A DNA stretch of 64,000 nt from 2-02-FULL-55-14 sp964473365 (GCA_964473365.1 CAYYOV010000007.1:29961-93960), one strand, 5' to 3'; shown: positions 43,169 through 53,089, counted from the first letter of the stretch. Translations and numbers: made by a program. Notes: generated from the letters alone by a model not told the origin.

Positions 43169-44281
43169 ATGAAATTCACCGTTGCCAGCAGTGAACTCCA
43201 AAAAGCGCTGACGAAAGTCAACGGAGTCGTCCCCTCAAAATCGACCCTTCCGATACTCGAAAACATCCTCTTCGTTTTGAACAAGAACTCTCTACGTCTC
43301 GTTGCGACCGACCTGGAGGTCTCCATGTCGGCCACGCTGGAGGTGAAGGGGGCAGAAGACGGATCGATCGCGGTTCCAGCCAAGCGCCTGCTCGATACTG
43401 TTCGCGCGCTTCCTGACGTGCAGATTATCTTTCACGCTGACGCATCGTCGAACAAGATCAAGATGGTCACGGAGAGCGGAGAGTATAATCTTATCGGAGA
43501 GACGAGCGAGGAATTTCCGGCGGGCCCGCAATTCAAAGCGGAGAACGAGGTGGTTGTTCCCGGTTCGATGCTCAGCGGGATCGTGAATCAAACGATCTTC
43601 TCCGTCAGCTCCGACGAGCTGCGCCCGGCGATGACCGGCGTGCTCTTCCAGTTCGAAGGAAAAGACCTGACCGTCGTCGCGACGGACGGACATCGGCTCG
43701 TGAAGATCGTCTTCGCCGGCATCGGATCGAAGGTCAAGAAGGACATCATCGTTCCCTCGAAGGCGTTGGTGCTCGTCGGCCGCTCCATCGAAGACCACGA
43801 CGTCAAGATCTCTGTCGACGCCACACACATCCAGTTCCACCTTGGCTCGACGACACTGACGTCGCGACTCATCGAAGAAAAATATCCCAACTACGAATCG
43901 GTCATTCCGCTCGACAACAACAAGAACCTCAAGGTTGCTCGCGACCTTCTGCTTGCCGGCGTGAAGCGCGTCGCATTATACTCAAGCTCGACGACGCACC
44001 AGGTCCGGTTCGCGGTCAAGAAGAGTGAAGTGCGGATCGCCGCGGAAGATGTGGATTTCGGCGGCGAGGCCCGCGAAAAGATTCCCTGCTCCTACGACGC
44101 CGAGGACCTTGAGATCGGCTTCAACGCTCACTACGTCGCGGACATCCTGTCGCACATCGAATCAGACGACGTAGTCTTCCGGTTCAGCAGCCCGGTGCGT
44201 GCCGCCATCATCACGCCTGCAGCGAACAAAGAAGGCCAGGACGTCCTGATGCTTGTGATGCCGATGCGGCTGAACGCGTAA
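43169..44281 (+). CDS. dnaN: DNA polymerase III beta sliding clamp
   Basis: The clamp encircles DNA and holds polymerase III. The 370 residues begin MKFTVASSELQKALTKVNGVVPSK, with LPILENILF and LVATDLEVSMS following, as expected. The three repeated clamp domains cover the full length, and the C-terminus LMLVMPMRL forms the partner-binding pocket edge. I start at 43169 after a CAGGAG ribosome-binding site; the in-frame ATG at 43118 lies on the promoter and is rejected. recF follows 64 bases on. Confidence 0.98.
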   Translation: MKFTVASSELQKALTKVNGVVPSKSTLPILENILFVLNKNSLRLVATDLEVSMSATLEVKGAEDGSIAVPAKRLLDTVRALPDVQIIFHADASSNKIKMVTESGEYNLIGETSEEFPAGPQFKAENEVVVPGSMLSGIVNQTIFSVSSDELRPAMTGVLFQFEGKDLTVVATDGHRLVKIVFAGIGSKVKKDIIVPSKALVLVGRSIEDHDVKISVDATHIQFHLGSTTLTSRLIEEKYPNYESVIPLDNNKNLKVARDLLLAGVKRVALYSSSTTHQVRFAVKKSEVRIAAEDVDFGGEAREKIPCSYDAEDLEIGFNAHYVADILSHIESDDVVFRFSSPVRAAIITPAANKEGQDVLMLVMPMRLNA

Positions 44282-44345
44282 CGATGCCCTTCGCGGTCCC
44301 GGAAGCCGGCGGCGGTCGCGTCGCCGGCACCGGCCGCACCCCCCG

Positions 44346-45491
44346 ATGCAGCTCACCCGCCTCTTGTTGCGCCAGTTCCGGAACCACGCGGAGACCGCCC
44401 TCGAGTTCTCCTCCGGGTTGAACCTGTTGCTCGGCGACAACGGCGAAGGAAAGACGAACGTCCTGGAAGGAATCTCGTACCTCTGCCTGGGACGTTCGTT
44501 CCATGGCGCGTCGGACGCAAGCGTTGCGCAGATTGGAACGGACGGATTTCTCGCGCGAGGCGTGCTGGCGTCGGACGGCGGCGTGCAGTACAAGGTTGAG
44601 TCGGCGTATGAAGCAGCCAGCGGGACAAAGCGTGTCTCTGTGGGAGGGTCGGAGATCGGGCGGCGCACGGACCTCATCGGCCAGTTTCCGGTGGTGGTGT
44701 TGGCGCCGGAACATGCCGCGATCACGGCTGGAGGCCCGGCGGAGCGGCGACGGTTCCTCGACCTGACAGTCTCCCAGGCAAGCCGCGTGTATCTGGAGGA
44801 CCTGGTCGAATATCGGCGGGCACTGCGGCAACGGAACAAGGCGCTCCTTGACGCAAAACTTGCACGTCGATCACCAGGGGCGGCGATCGGACCGTGGACG
44901 GAACTACTCGTGCAGAGCGGCAGCCGGATCGCCCTGCGGCGGAGGGAGTTCGCGCATGAGTTTCGGCCGTATGTCGACCGGGCGTTTGCGGCGCTGACGG
45001 GGATCGACGAACAACCATCGTTGCATTATCGGTCGGAGATCCTTCCCTCATCGTCGATGACCGTGGAAGCAGCGAACGATGCGTTTCGAAAGGCCCTCGA
45101 CGCAGCGGAACATGAAGAAGCGAAGGCCGGGACCACACTCGTCGGACCGCATCGGGACGAGCTGGACCTGACGATCAACGAACTGGCAGTGCGCGAGTAC
45201 GCGTCACAGGGACAACACAAGACGTTCCTCGTGGGATTGAAGCTGGCGGAATTCTCGTTCCTCAAGGATCGGTGCAACGAAACGCCGCTGCTCTTGCTCG
45301 ACGACGTGTTCAGCGAGCTGGATGCGCACCGCTGCCGGCACCTGCTGGACCTGGTCGCGACGGCGGGACAGGCCTTCGTCACCGCGACCGACGAGCGACT
45401 CGTGCCGACAGACGGACACACACACACCACGAAGGCGCGATTTCAGGTTCACGGAGGAAGCGTTGAGCGCATCGAGCACGCGGGGGCCTAA
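44346..45491 (+). CDS. recF: DNA replication and repair protein RecF
   Basis: RecF helps load RecA at gaps during recombinational repair and restart. The 381 residues show the SMC-like ATPase: LRQFRNHAETALEFSSGLN, Walker A GDNGEGKT near 31-38, the signature region SQGQHKTFLVGLKLAEF and Walker B PLLLLDDVFSELDAHR. All are typical. No obvious ribosome-binding site precedes the ATG, which lies 64 bases after dnaN. Its end overlaps the DUF721 gene by 29 bases. Confidence 0.96.
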   Translation: MQLTRLLLRQFRNHAETALEFSSGLNLLLGDNGEGKTNVLEGISYLCLGRSFHGASDASVAQIGTDGFLARGVLASDGGVQYKVESAYEAASGTKRVSVGGSEIGRRTDLIGQFPVVVLAPEHAAITAGGPAERRRFLDLTVSQASRVYLEDLVEYRRALRQRNKALLDAKLARRSPGAAIGPWTELLVQSGSRIALRRREFAHEFRPYVDRAFAALTGIDEQPSLHYRSEILPSSSMTVEAANDAFRKALDAAEHEEAKAGTTLVGPHRDELDLTINELAVREYASQGQHKTFLVGLKLAEFSFLKDRCNETPLLLLDDVFSELDAHRCRHLLDLVATAGQAFVTATDERLVPTDGHTHTTKARFQVHGGSVERIEHAGA

Positions 45492-45762
45492 GTCGCTGGG
45501 TGACGCACTTCAGGGGCTCATGAAAGACCTGGGCCTCGGAGCAAAACTGCGCGAGTACGACGCCGTCTTGCGCTGGGACGAAGCGGTAGGGCCACACATC
45601 GCGAAGGTCGCGACCGCCGCGCAGATCCAACGAGGGGTCCTGATCGTTCGCGTGACCAACGCAACGTGGCGGTACGAACTGATGATGCGGAAGGCCGACC
45701 TTATCGGCAAGATCAACACCGTCATCGGTGAGACGGTCGTCAAAGACATTCGATTTCAATGA
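45463..45762 (+). CDS. DUF721 family protein
   Basis: A 99-residue protein of the DUF721 (DciA-like) group, often found between recF and gyrB. DciA in proteobacteria helps load the replicative helicase; whether this protein does so is inference. The core is LREYDAVLRWDEAVGPHIAKV followed by GVLIVRVTNATWRYELMMRK, typical of the family. I choose a TTG start at 45463 because GGAGGA lies five to ten bases upstream at 45453-45458. The gene then overlaps recF by 29 bases and ends directly before a possible GTG start of gyrB. Confidence 0.82.
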   Translation: MSASSTRGPKSLGDALQGLMKDLGLGAKLREYDAVLRWDEAVGPHIAKVATAAQIQRGVLIVRVTNATWRYELMMRKADLIGKINTVIGETVVKDIRFQ

Positions 45763-45819
45763 GTGGACGCGGCGATCGACGCCGTGACCGCACAGCAGGA
45801 ACACGGAGAACGGGTTCGT

Positions 45820-47856
45820 ATGGCGAAAGATAAAGCTAAGCCGAAGGCGCCTCACGGAGACACCTACAACGCCGAGGACATCACCGTCCTGAAGGGCCTC
45901 GAAGCGGTCCGGCGACGCCCAGCAATGTACATCGGTGACGTCAGCGCACGCGGCTTGCACCACCTGGTGTACGAGGTCGTCGACAATTCGATCGACGAAG
46001 CACTCGCAGGATACTGCAAGAACATCCTCGTCACCCTCAACAGCGACGGGTCTGTCACCGTCGACGACGATGGGCGCGGCATTCCGACGGACATGCATCC
46101 CGAAGAAAAGAAGTCGGCACTCGAGATCGTACTGACGGTGTTGCACGCCGGAGGCAAGTTCGACAAGAACACCTACAAGGTCTCCGGAGGTCTGCACGGC
46201 GTCGGCGTGTCCGTTGTGAACGCGCTGAGCGAGTGGCTCGAGGTAGAGGTGCGGCGCGACGCGAAGGTGTTCTTCCAGAAGTACAAGAAGGGAGACCCCG
46301 TGTCGGCCGTGAAGATCACGGGCAAGGCCGAGCGTGGCAAGACAGGCACGCGGGTGACATTCTTGCCCGACGGCACGATCTTCAAGAACCGCACATTCAA
46401 GTTCGAAACGCTGGCCGAGCGATTGCGCGAACTGGCGTTCCTGAACTCAGAGGTCACGCTGATCATCCGCGACGAACGGACTAAGACGACCGAAGAAGAA
46501 ACGTTCCGATTCAAGGGAGGGCTCGTCGAGTTCGTGAAGTACATCGACGCCAACCGGACGCCGATCATGCGGAAGGTCTTCAGCGCGAAGGGAGAGGACA
46601 AGGACGAGTCGGGTCGGACCGTCGAGGTCGAGGTCTCGTTCCAATACAACGACCAGTACAACGAGAACATCTACTCGTATGTCAACAACATCAACACACA
46701 CGAAGGGGGTACCCACCTCGTCGGGTTCCGCACGTCGCTGACGCGTACGCTCAACACGTATGCGTCGAAGAACGGCCTCGTGAAGGATGACAAGATCCAG
46801 CTGACGGGCGACGACTTCCGCGAAGGGCTGACGGCGATCGTGAGCGTGAAGGTGCCCGAGCCGCAGTTCGAAGGCCAAACGAAGACGAAGCTGGGCAACA
46901 GCGAAGTAAAGTCGATCGTTGAAGGCGTCATGGGTCCGAAGCTCGCAGATTGGCTGGAAGAGAACGGCGGCGATGCGAAGCGAATCATCGAAAAGTGTCT
47001 GCGTGCGGCGGAAGCGCGCGAGGCGGCGCGCAAGGCACGCGACCTGACGCGGCGCAAGAACGCGTTCGATTCGGGCGGATTGCCAGGAAAGCTGGCCGAT
47101 TGCTCGATGAACGATCCGGAACATTGCGAACTCTATCTGGTCGAGGGAGACTCGGCCGGTGGAAGCGCCAAGCAGGGCCGGGACCGTCGTTTCCAGGCAA
47201 TCCTTCCAATGAAGGGAAAGATCCTGAACGTCGAGAAGGCTCGTCTGCACAAAATCCTCGAAAACGAAGAAATCCGGGCCATTTTTACGGCCATTGGCGC
47301 CGGCATGAACGAAGGGTTCGATGCCGAGCGTGTCCGCTACGGCAAGATCATTCTCATGTGCGACGCCGACGTCGATGGCTCGCATATCCGCACGCTGCTT
47401 CTCACGCTCTTCTTCCGCTACATGCGGCCGCTCATTGAGCTGGGACATCTCTACATCGCCCAGCCGCCGCTCTACAAGGTGAAGAAGGGGAAGCAGGAGA
47501 TGTACGCGTACGACGAGGAAGAGCGGGACGAAGTCATCAAGCGCTTGCGGGCCGAAAAGAAGGCAAAGGGTTCGAAAGAAGAGATCGAAGAACCGGTGGT
47601 CGCGGTGAGCGAGGAAGGTGAGGTCGTCTCGACCGACGGGATCGTTATCAGCCGGTTCAAAGGACTCGGTGAGATGAACCCTGAGCAGCTCTGGGGAACG
47701 ACGATGAACCCCGACACCCGCACGCTTCTACAGGTCACGCTCGACAACGCAGCCGACGCCGACCGGACCTTCTCCATTCTCATGGGAGACGAGGTCGAAC
47801 CGCGACGCGAGTTCATCGAGAAGAACGCGAAGTACGTTCGCAACCTGGACATCTGA
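45820..47856 (+). CDS. gyrB: DNA gyrase subunit B
   Basis: GyrB is the ATPase half of gyrase, which introduces negative supercoils. From the ATG at 45820 it has 678 residues. GHKL motifs are EVVDNSIDEAL, DDGRGIP and GGLHGVGVSVVNALS. The TOPRIM metal site is EGDSAGGSAKQGRDR then DADVDGSHIRTLLLTLFFR. The C-terminal region ISRFKGLGEMNPEQLWGTTM is complete. A GTG at 45763, directly after the DUF721 stop, would add 19 residues and is possible. It is followed by gyrA after 55 bases. Confidence 0.97.
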   Translation: MAKDKAKPKAPHGDTYNAEDITVLKGLEAVRRRPAMYIGDVSARGLHHLVYEVVDNSIDEALAGYCKNILVTLNSDGSVTVDDDGRGIPTDMHPEEKKSALEIVLTVLHAGGKFDKNTYKVSGGLHGVGVSVVNALSEWLEVEVRRDAKVFFQKYKKGDPVSAVKITGKAERGKTGTRVTFLPDGTIFKNRTFKFETLAERLRELAFLNSEVTLIIRDERTKTTEEETFRFKGGLVEFVKYIDANRTPIMRKVFSAKGEDKDESGRTVEVEVSFQYNDQYNENIYSYVNNINTHEGGTHLVGFRTSLTRTLNTYASKNGLVKDDKIQLTGDDFREGLTAIVSVKVPEPQFEGQTKTKLGNSEVKSIVEGVMGPKLADWLEENGGDAKRIIEKCLRAAEAREAARKARDLTRRKNAFDSGGLPGKLADCSMNDPEHCELYLVEGDSAGGSAKQGRDRRFQAILPMKGKILNVEKARLHKILENEEIRAIFTAIGAGMNEGFDAERVRYGKIILMCDADVDGSHIRTLLLTLFFRYMRPLIELGHLYIAQPPLYKVKKGKQEMYAYDEEERDEVIKRLRAEKKAKGSKEEIEEPVVAVSEEGEVVSTDGIVISRFKGLGEMNPEQLWGTTMNPDTRTLLQVTLDNAADADRTFSILMGDEVEPRREFIEKNAKYVRNLDI

Positions 47857-47911
47857 CGACATGCTGCCCGCGACGCACCATCGCGGGCCCCACGCAGACC
47901 CCTGATCCTCT

Positions 47912-50551
47912 ATGGCCACCACCAACGAAAAGATCCTCCCCGTCGACATCGAAGACGAGATGAAGGGATCGTACATCGATTACTCGATGTCGGTCATCGT
48001 CGCTCGTGCGCTGCCTGATGTTCGCGACGGGCTCAAGCCGGTCCACCGACGCGTGCTCTTCGGCATGCAGGGCCTGGGCCTCGCCAGCAACCGCGCATAC
48101 AAGAAGAGCGCGCGCATCGTCGGCGAGGTGCTCGGCAAGTATCACCCGCACGGCGACTCGGCCGTGTACGATACGATGGTGCGGATGGCGCAAGACTTTT
48201 CGATGCGGTATCCGCTGGTCGACGGCCAGGGCAACTTCGGGTCGGTTGACGGCGATTCAGCGGCTGCGATGCGGTACACCGAGGCGCGGCTCACGAAGAT
48301 CGCCGAAGAGATGCTCCGTGACCTCGAAAAGGACACAGTGGCGTTCGTTCCGAACTTCGACGACACGCTCAAAGAACCGAGCGTCCTGCCGTCGCTGGTC
48401 CCAAATCTGCTCTGCAACGGTGCAAGCGGGATCGCGGTCGGCATGGCGACAAACATCCCGCCCCACAACCTTCGCGAGGTCGTCGACGGGTGCGTGGCCT
48501 ACATCAAGGACAACGGCATCAGCAACGAAAAGCTGATGAAGCACATCACGGCGCCCGATTTTCCGACCGGCGGCATCATTTACGGATATGACGGCGTGCG
48601 CGAGGCGTACACGACGGGTCGTGGCCGCGTGGTCATTCGCGCGAAAGCATCCATCGAGACGGGCAAAGGGGACCGGCAGCGGATCATCGTCACAGAGCTG
48701 CCGTACCAGGTGAACAAGGCATCGTTGATCGAGAAGATCGCGGAGCTCGTTACCGACAAGAAGCTCGAGGACATCTCGAACATCAACGACGAGTCAGACC
48801 GCGATGGCATGCGAATGGTCATCGACCTGAAGCGTGATGCGAACGCGGAGGTGGTGCTGAACAATCTGTACAAGCACACCCAGATGCAGACAACGTTCGG
48901 CGTCATCATGCTCGCCCTCGTCGATGGGCGGCCGCAAGTGCTGACGCTGAAAGAGATCCTGCGGAATTTCGTCGAGCACCGGAACGAAGTCGTCGTCCGG
49001 CGGACGAAGTACGAGCTGGACGAGGCGGAGAAGCGGGCGCACATCCTCGAAGGCTACATCATCGCGCTGGACAACATCGACGCGATTATCAGACTGATCA
49101 AGGCGTCGAAGGATGTCGAGACGGCGAAGCAAGGCCTGATGAAGAAGTTCAAGCTGTCGGAGATCCAGGCGAAGGCGATCCTCGACATGCGGCTGCAACG
49201 TCTGACGGGTCTGGAACGGCAAAAGGTCGAGGACGAGTACAAGGCGACGATCAAGCTGATCGAACGGCTCAAGGCGATCCTGAAGAACAAGGCCCTCCAG
49301 CTGCAGATCATCCAGGAAGAATTGCTGGAATTGAAAGAAAAGTACGGCGACAACCGCCGGACGGAGATCGTCTACACGGCGGAAGAGTTCCGCATCGAAG
49401 ACATGATCGCCGAGGAGGACGTGGTCATTACGATCAGCCACGGCGGGCTCATAAAGCGTTTCCCTGTATCGGGTTACAGGCGCCAGGGGCGCGGGGGACG
49501 CGGCGTGACGGGCGCATCGACGCGCGAAGACGACTTCATGGAGCACATGTTCGTTGCTTCGACGCACGACTACTTTTTGATCTTCACGGACAAGGGACGC
49601 TGCTATTGGCTGAAGGTCTTCGAGATCCCCGAGGGCGGCCGAACGTCGAAGGGTAAGCCGATCGGTTCGTTGATCGGGAAGGCGCAGGACGAAGCCATTG
49701 CATCGTTCATTGCGGTGAAGCAGTTCGACGACGAGAATTTCGTGCTCATGGTGACCCGCGAAGGAATGATCAAGAAGGTCCTGCTGTCGGAGTTTGCGAA
49801 TCCACGCCGAAACGGCATTACGGCGGCGAACCTGAAGGACAAGGACCGGCTGACCGACGCGCGGCTGACCGATGGACGACATGATGTCGTGATCGGTACG
49901 GCCAAAGGGATGGCCATCCGGTTCCACGAAGAGGAGATCCGTCCAATGGGTCGCGGTGCCTCAGGCGTTCGGGGCATCCGTCTCGGTAAGGGGGACACGG
50001 TCGTTGGCGCGGTCACGTTGCAGCGCAAAGGAACGACGATCCTCGTCGCGACCGAGAACGGGTACGGCAAGCGGTCGGAGGAGAACGAATATCGCGTGAG
50101 CCATCGGGGCGGCAAGGGGATCAAGACGGTCAAGATCACCGACAAGACCGGTTCGATGGTTGCGATCCGCGAAGTGCTCGAGACCGACGACATCGTCGTC
50201 GTAACGACCGGAGGAATGGTCATTCGCCAGCATGCGTCCGATGTTCGCGTCGCTGGACGCAATACGCAGGGCGTGCGCTTGATCCGGCTCCAGGAGAAAG
50301 ACGAGGTGACGGACATTGCGGTCGTCGTCGCGGAGGAAGAAGAAGAAAAGAAGATCGCGGAGGCGGCCGAGGCGCCGAAGCCACCCCCCGCACCGAAACC
50401 GGAGAAGAAAAGTGCCGCAGTGAAACCAGAAGTGGCGGAGACAAAGCAGGCCGAGCCGTCTGGCAAAACCGCACCGAGCGGGAAGAAGGCCAAAGGCAAA
50501 GCGGCACCGCCGACGAAAACGGCAAAGGCGGCAAAGAAGCGGAAAAAGTAG
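47912..50551 (+). CDS. gyrA: DNA gyrase subunit A, with a lysine-rich tail
   Basis: GyrA cuts and rejoins DNA. In 879 residues: the breakage-reunion domain with YIDYSMSVIVARALPDVRDG, the quinolone-region HPHGDSAVYDTMVRMAQ with wild-type Ser and Asp, and the catalytic Tyr in MRYTEARL. The GyrA-box version RRQGRGGRG marks a true gyrase rather than topoisomerase IV. Beta-propeller blades follow. After about residue 805 comes a 70-residue tail of acidic then Ala/Pro/Lys-rich sequence ending AAKKRKK, which is not part of the core fold and may bind DNA. Confidence 0.97.
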   Translation: MATTNEKILPVDIEDEMKGSYIDYSMSVIVARALPDVRDGLKPVHRRVLFGMQGLGLASNRAYKKSARIVGEVLGKYHPHGDSAVYDTMVRMAQDFSMRYPLVDGQGNFGSVDGDSAAAMRYTEARLTKIAEEMLRDLEKDTVAFVPNFDDTLKEPSVLPSLVPNLLCNGASGIAVGMATNIPPHNLREVVDGCVAYIKDNGISNEKLMKHITAPDFPTGGIIYGYDGVREAYTTGRGRVVIRAKASIETGKGDRQRIIVTELPYQVNKASLIEKIAELVTDKKLEDISNINDESDRDGMRMVIDLKRDANAEVVLNNLYKHTQMQTTFGVIMLALVDGRPQVLTLKEILRNFVEHRNEVVVRRTKYELDEAEKRAHILEGYIIALDNIDAIIRLIKASKDVETAKQGLMKKFKLSEIQAKAILDMRLQRLTGLERQKVEDEYKATIKLIERLKAILKNKALQLQIIQEELLELKEKYGDNRRTEIVYTAEEFRIEDMIAEEDVVITISHGGLIKRFPVSGYRRQGRGGRGVTGASTREDDFMEHMFVASTHDYFLIFTDKGRCYWLKVFEIPEGGRTSKGKPIGSLIGKAQDEAIASFIAVKQFDDENFVLMVTREGMIKKVLLSEFANPRRNGITAANLKDKDRLTDARLTDGRHDVVIGTAKGMAIRFHEEEIRPMGRGASGVRGIRLGKGDTVVGAVTLQRKGTTILVATENGYGKRSEENEYRVSHRGGKGIKTVKITDKTGSMVAIREVLETDDIVVVTTGGMVIRQHASDVRVAGRNTQGVRLIRLQEKDEVTDIAVVVAEEEEEKKIAEAAEAPKPPPAPKPEKKSAAVKPEVAETKQAEPSGKTAPSGKKAKGKAAPPTKTAKAAKKRKK

Positions 50552-50573
50552 TCTACACAGGGGTACAAAAAAG

Positions 50574-50602
50574 GAACGGCGGTCCGATCAGGGCCGCCGT
50601 TC
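50574..50602. terminator. Bidirectional terminator after gyrA
   Basis: GAACGGCGG (50574-50582) pairs with CCGCCGTTC (50594-50602), loop 11 bases, A-run before and TTCATTTT after. It lies between gyrA and the convergent TIGR03545 gene. Confidence 0.75.
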
Positions 50603-50631
50603 TTCATTTTGCGCTGTGCACGCGCGCCACA

Positions 50632-52515
50632 TCAGTTCTTTTTCAGGAGCCCCTTCAACGCGTCGCCGGCCTTCTTCTTGACGGCGTCCTCTGCCTTCTT
50701 CTTCTCCTGTTCAACGCGCTGTTCGAGCTCGCTCTTCTTCTGCTCCACGAGCGAGACCTTCTGCTTCACCTGTGCCTCCAGTTCGCCAACCCGCCTCAAC
50801 GCCTCGGCGCGCTTCTGTTCGTAGAGCGCCTCCACCTCTCTCCGCTTTGCAGCGATCTGAGCGTTCACCTTTGCCCGGATGTCGGCCTGGATGCGCGCGA
50901 CCTCGTCGCCCACAGCTTTCCGGGCGCGCGCCGAGATCTGGTCGTCGAGGTCGGTGGCGAACGCTACGTCGATCGCGCCGCGATCGTTTCGCCAGACGCG
51001 CAGATCAACAAAGAACGCGCTCACCGAGGTGAGCACATCACGAACGATGCGCTCAACGAGGTTCTTCACGTCGCGATCGAACGTCAGGCGCATGCGTTCG
51101 ATGTCGACCCGCGTTGATGCGTTGAGGTGGTTGCCGGGAATGTCGACGTCGATCTTCGCTTTTGCGGTGGCTTCAGTGATGCGGGAGGGAAGGAAGCCCG
51201 AGCGCCCAAGTTCCATCGCCCCAACGGGAACGCCGGTCAATCCGACCTTGTAGTTGTCGTGCGGAACGTCCGAGCGCCGGTCGAAGAACGCGTCGAAGGT
51301 CATGGCGGTGCCGTTCCCCTTTTTGGCGCCGAGGGCCACGACCAAGGGTTTTCCTGTGATGCGCTGGTCGTTCGAGATGTCTGTGACCTTTCCCGTCGCG
51401 TAGAAATAGTTCGGGTCCTGCGCCGCGTCGGTGCCGCCGGAGATGAGTATCTGTTTGATCCAGAGCTTGGGGAAGGCTCGTTCGGAGGGAAAGTGGACCG
51501 TGAGCCCCTGCGAGCGCTTGGGCTGTGTTGGGTCAGGCTTTGGGGTGTATTCGGGAATCTTGGACCGGACCATGTCGGCGTAGCCAAGATACGTGCGGGC
51601 TTTGGACATGATGTCGTTGCCCAGGGCCAGCTGGGCAAGGCCCGACATCGAGACGTCGGGAAGCTTGGCCAGAGCCACGGCGTTGCGGAAGTCCTGGTTC
51701 GCCACGTCGTCGATCTGTCGCACACCTGCCGCGAGTCCGTTGACGCCATCGGTGATGGTTCGCTTGCGCTCGCCGAAGGTCCTGGTCACGTCCTGCACCG
51801 TCGTGTAGGCCGCCTTGGCATTATTGAACGCTTCGGTCGCCTGCGGTACGGTCTTGATCTCGTTGATATTGATGGCCTTGACGCGCGCCTCGACATCGTC
51901 GACCTGAGCCTTGACGCGATCGAGAGCGGCCAGCGTAGTGTCCCATTCGGCCGAGGCGGCGTCGATCTGACGCTTGAGCGAATCGAGGTGGCGATAGGTC
52001 AGCAGGTTCTTCGGGTTCGTGAGACTATCGATGTTGAGCTCAGACCGGAGCTTCGCTAGGTCGAACACCGGTGCCTTCTTCGCGTCGTCCACAAGGACCG
52101 CGGTCGCCTGCGATACTGCCGAAGGTTCAGCGGTCTCGTCAACAGGGGCTGGCGGAGGCTTGGGGATCGACCCGTCGGTGGTACGTTTGGTGCCGAGGAC
52201 GAGCCCGTTCACCTCCATGGTTTCGACAATGAACTTGGCGCGCAGGAGCTGGTTGATATCCATGGCGAACTGTACGCGGCCGGTCTCGAAGATGTTGGAC
52301 CATGGATCACTCGGATCGGCGACCTGGAGATGTTCGAATCGCATTCCGAGAGGAGACAGCGTCAGCGCAAGGTCGTCGATCTCGACCTTGGCCCCAACAG
52401 CACGTTCGCCGGCATATTCAAGGCCCGCCTCGACCCAGCCATCCAGGAAGAAATAGAGAACGACAAGCAGGACGATGGCCGGCACGAAAACAAAGAGGAC
52501 GAAGTTCCTTCTCAT
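50632..52515 (-). CDS. TIGR03545 family membrane-anchored protein
   Basis: A 627-residue protein with one N-terminal membrane helix (about 5-25, VLFVFVPAIVLLVVLYFFL) and a large extracytoplasmic body that resembles AsmA-type lipid-transfer proteins at the start (YAGERAVGAKVEIDDLALTL). The last 110 residues form a long charged coiled coil (ELEAQVKQKVSLVEQKKSEL) with a Lys-rich end. TIGR03545 proteins are typically encoded next to TIGR03546 (family knowledge, recalled), exactly as here. The ATG at 52515 overlaps the stop of that partner. Function unknown; an envelope role is inferred. Confidence 0.8.
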   Translation of the reverse strand: MRRNFVLFVFVPAIVLLVVLYFFLDGWVEAGLEYAGERAVGAKVEIDDLALTLSPLGMRFEHLQVADPSDPWSNIFETGRVQFAMDINQLLRAKFIVETMEVNGLVLGTKRTTDGSIPKPPPAPVDETAEPSAVSQATAVLVDDAKKAPVFDLAKLRSELNIDSLTNPKNLLTYRHLDSLKRQIDAASAEWDTTLAALDRVKAQVDDVEARVKAININEIKTVPQATEAFNNAKAAYTTVQDVTRTFGERKRTITDGVNGLAAGVRQIDDVANQDFRNAVALAKLPDVSMSGLAQLALGNDIMSKARTYLGYADMVRSKIPEYTPKPDPTQPKRSQGLTVHFPSERAFPKLWIKQILISGGTDAAQDPNYFYATGKVTDISNDQRITGKPLVVALGAKKGNGTAMTFDAFFDRRSDVPHDNYKVGLTGVPVGAMELGRSGFLPSRITEATAKAKIDVDIPGNHLNASTRVDIERMRLTFDRDVKNLVERIVRDVLTSVSAFFVDLRVWRNDRGAIDVAFATDLDDQISARARKAVGDEVARIQADIRAKVNAQIAAKRREVEALYEQKRAEALRRVGELEAQVKQKVSLVEQKKSELEQRVEQEKKKAEDAVKKKAGDALKGLLKKN

Positions 52516-53042
52516 GACAGTCCTCCCAGGTCCCGCACGCGCTCGTACCATCGATAGAACGAGCTCTTGCTGATGATCTGGTAGAGCCGGGTCTTTTCAA
52601 CCCTTGCGCCGACCGTCTTGCGGTAGGCGACGACAAATCGCTTCATGCCAACGTATGCCGGAAGCGCGAGGACCAGGGCGCCAACAAGACTTCCAAGCAC
52701 GATCGTGTTGTTGAACCGCGTGAGCGGAGCGACGGGAGCGTTGTACATCGCAGTCCAAAAAGGCTTCAGGGACTCGGTGTCGACCAGCAACCAATAGCCC
52801 AATTGGTGAAATACCGGGTCGAGAAGCCATGCAACAAGCGCGAAGAGTGTTGCCGCAAGGAAGGCGGCGGAGAGATTGACGTTCAAGACAAAGATGATCA
52901 GCCACACGAAGAGGCTCTGGAGGCTCAGTCCCGGCATGAGGCCAACGATGGACCCGAGGGCAAATCCGCCGGCCACCTGCTGAGGCGTCTGCCCCTCGCG
53001 AAGGATCTTGATGAAGTTCGAGACGATCTGAAGCCAGAACAT
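52512..53042 (-). CDS. TIGR03546 (DUF2062-like) membrane protein
   Basis: A 176-residue inner-membrane protein. The amphipathic start MFWLQIVSNFIKILREGQTP is followed by QQVAGGFALGSIVGLMPG, the DUF2062 pattern, and three or four hydrophobic helices. The C-terminal 45 residues are basic and probably cytoplasmic. It is translationally coupled to the TIGR03545 gene (ATGA overlap). The pair recurs in several phyla, suggesting a joint envelope function, but none is established. Confidence 0.8.
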   Translation of the reverse strand: MFWLQIVSNFIKILREGQTPQQVAGGFALGSIVGLMPGLSLQSLFVWLIIFVLNVNLSAAFLAATLFALVAWLLDPVFHQLGYWLLVDTESLKPFWTAMYNAPVAPLTRFNNTIVLGSLVGALVLALPAYVGMKRFVVAYRKTVGARVEKTRLYQIISKSSFYRWYERVRDLGGLS

Positions 53043-53089
53043 AGGAGGGTCGCTTGGGTCGTGGAGAGTTCAGCGGACAGCCATGGTAG

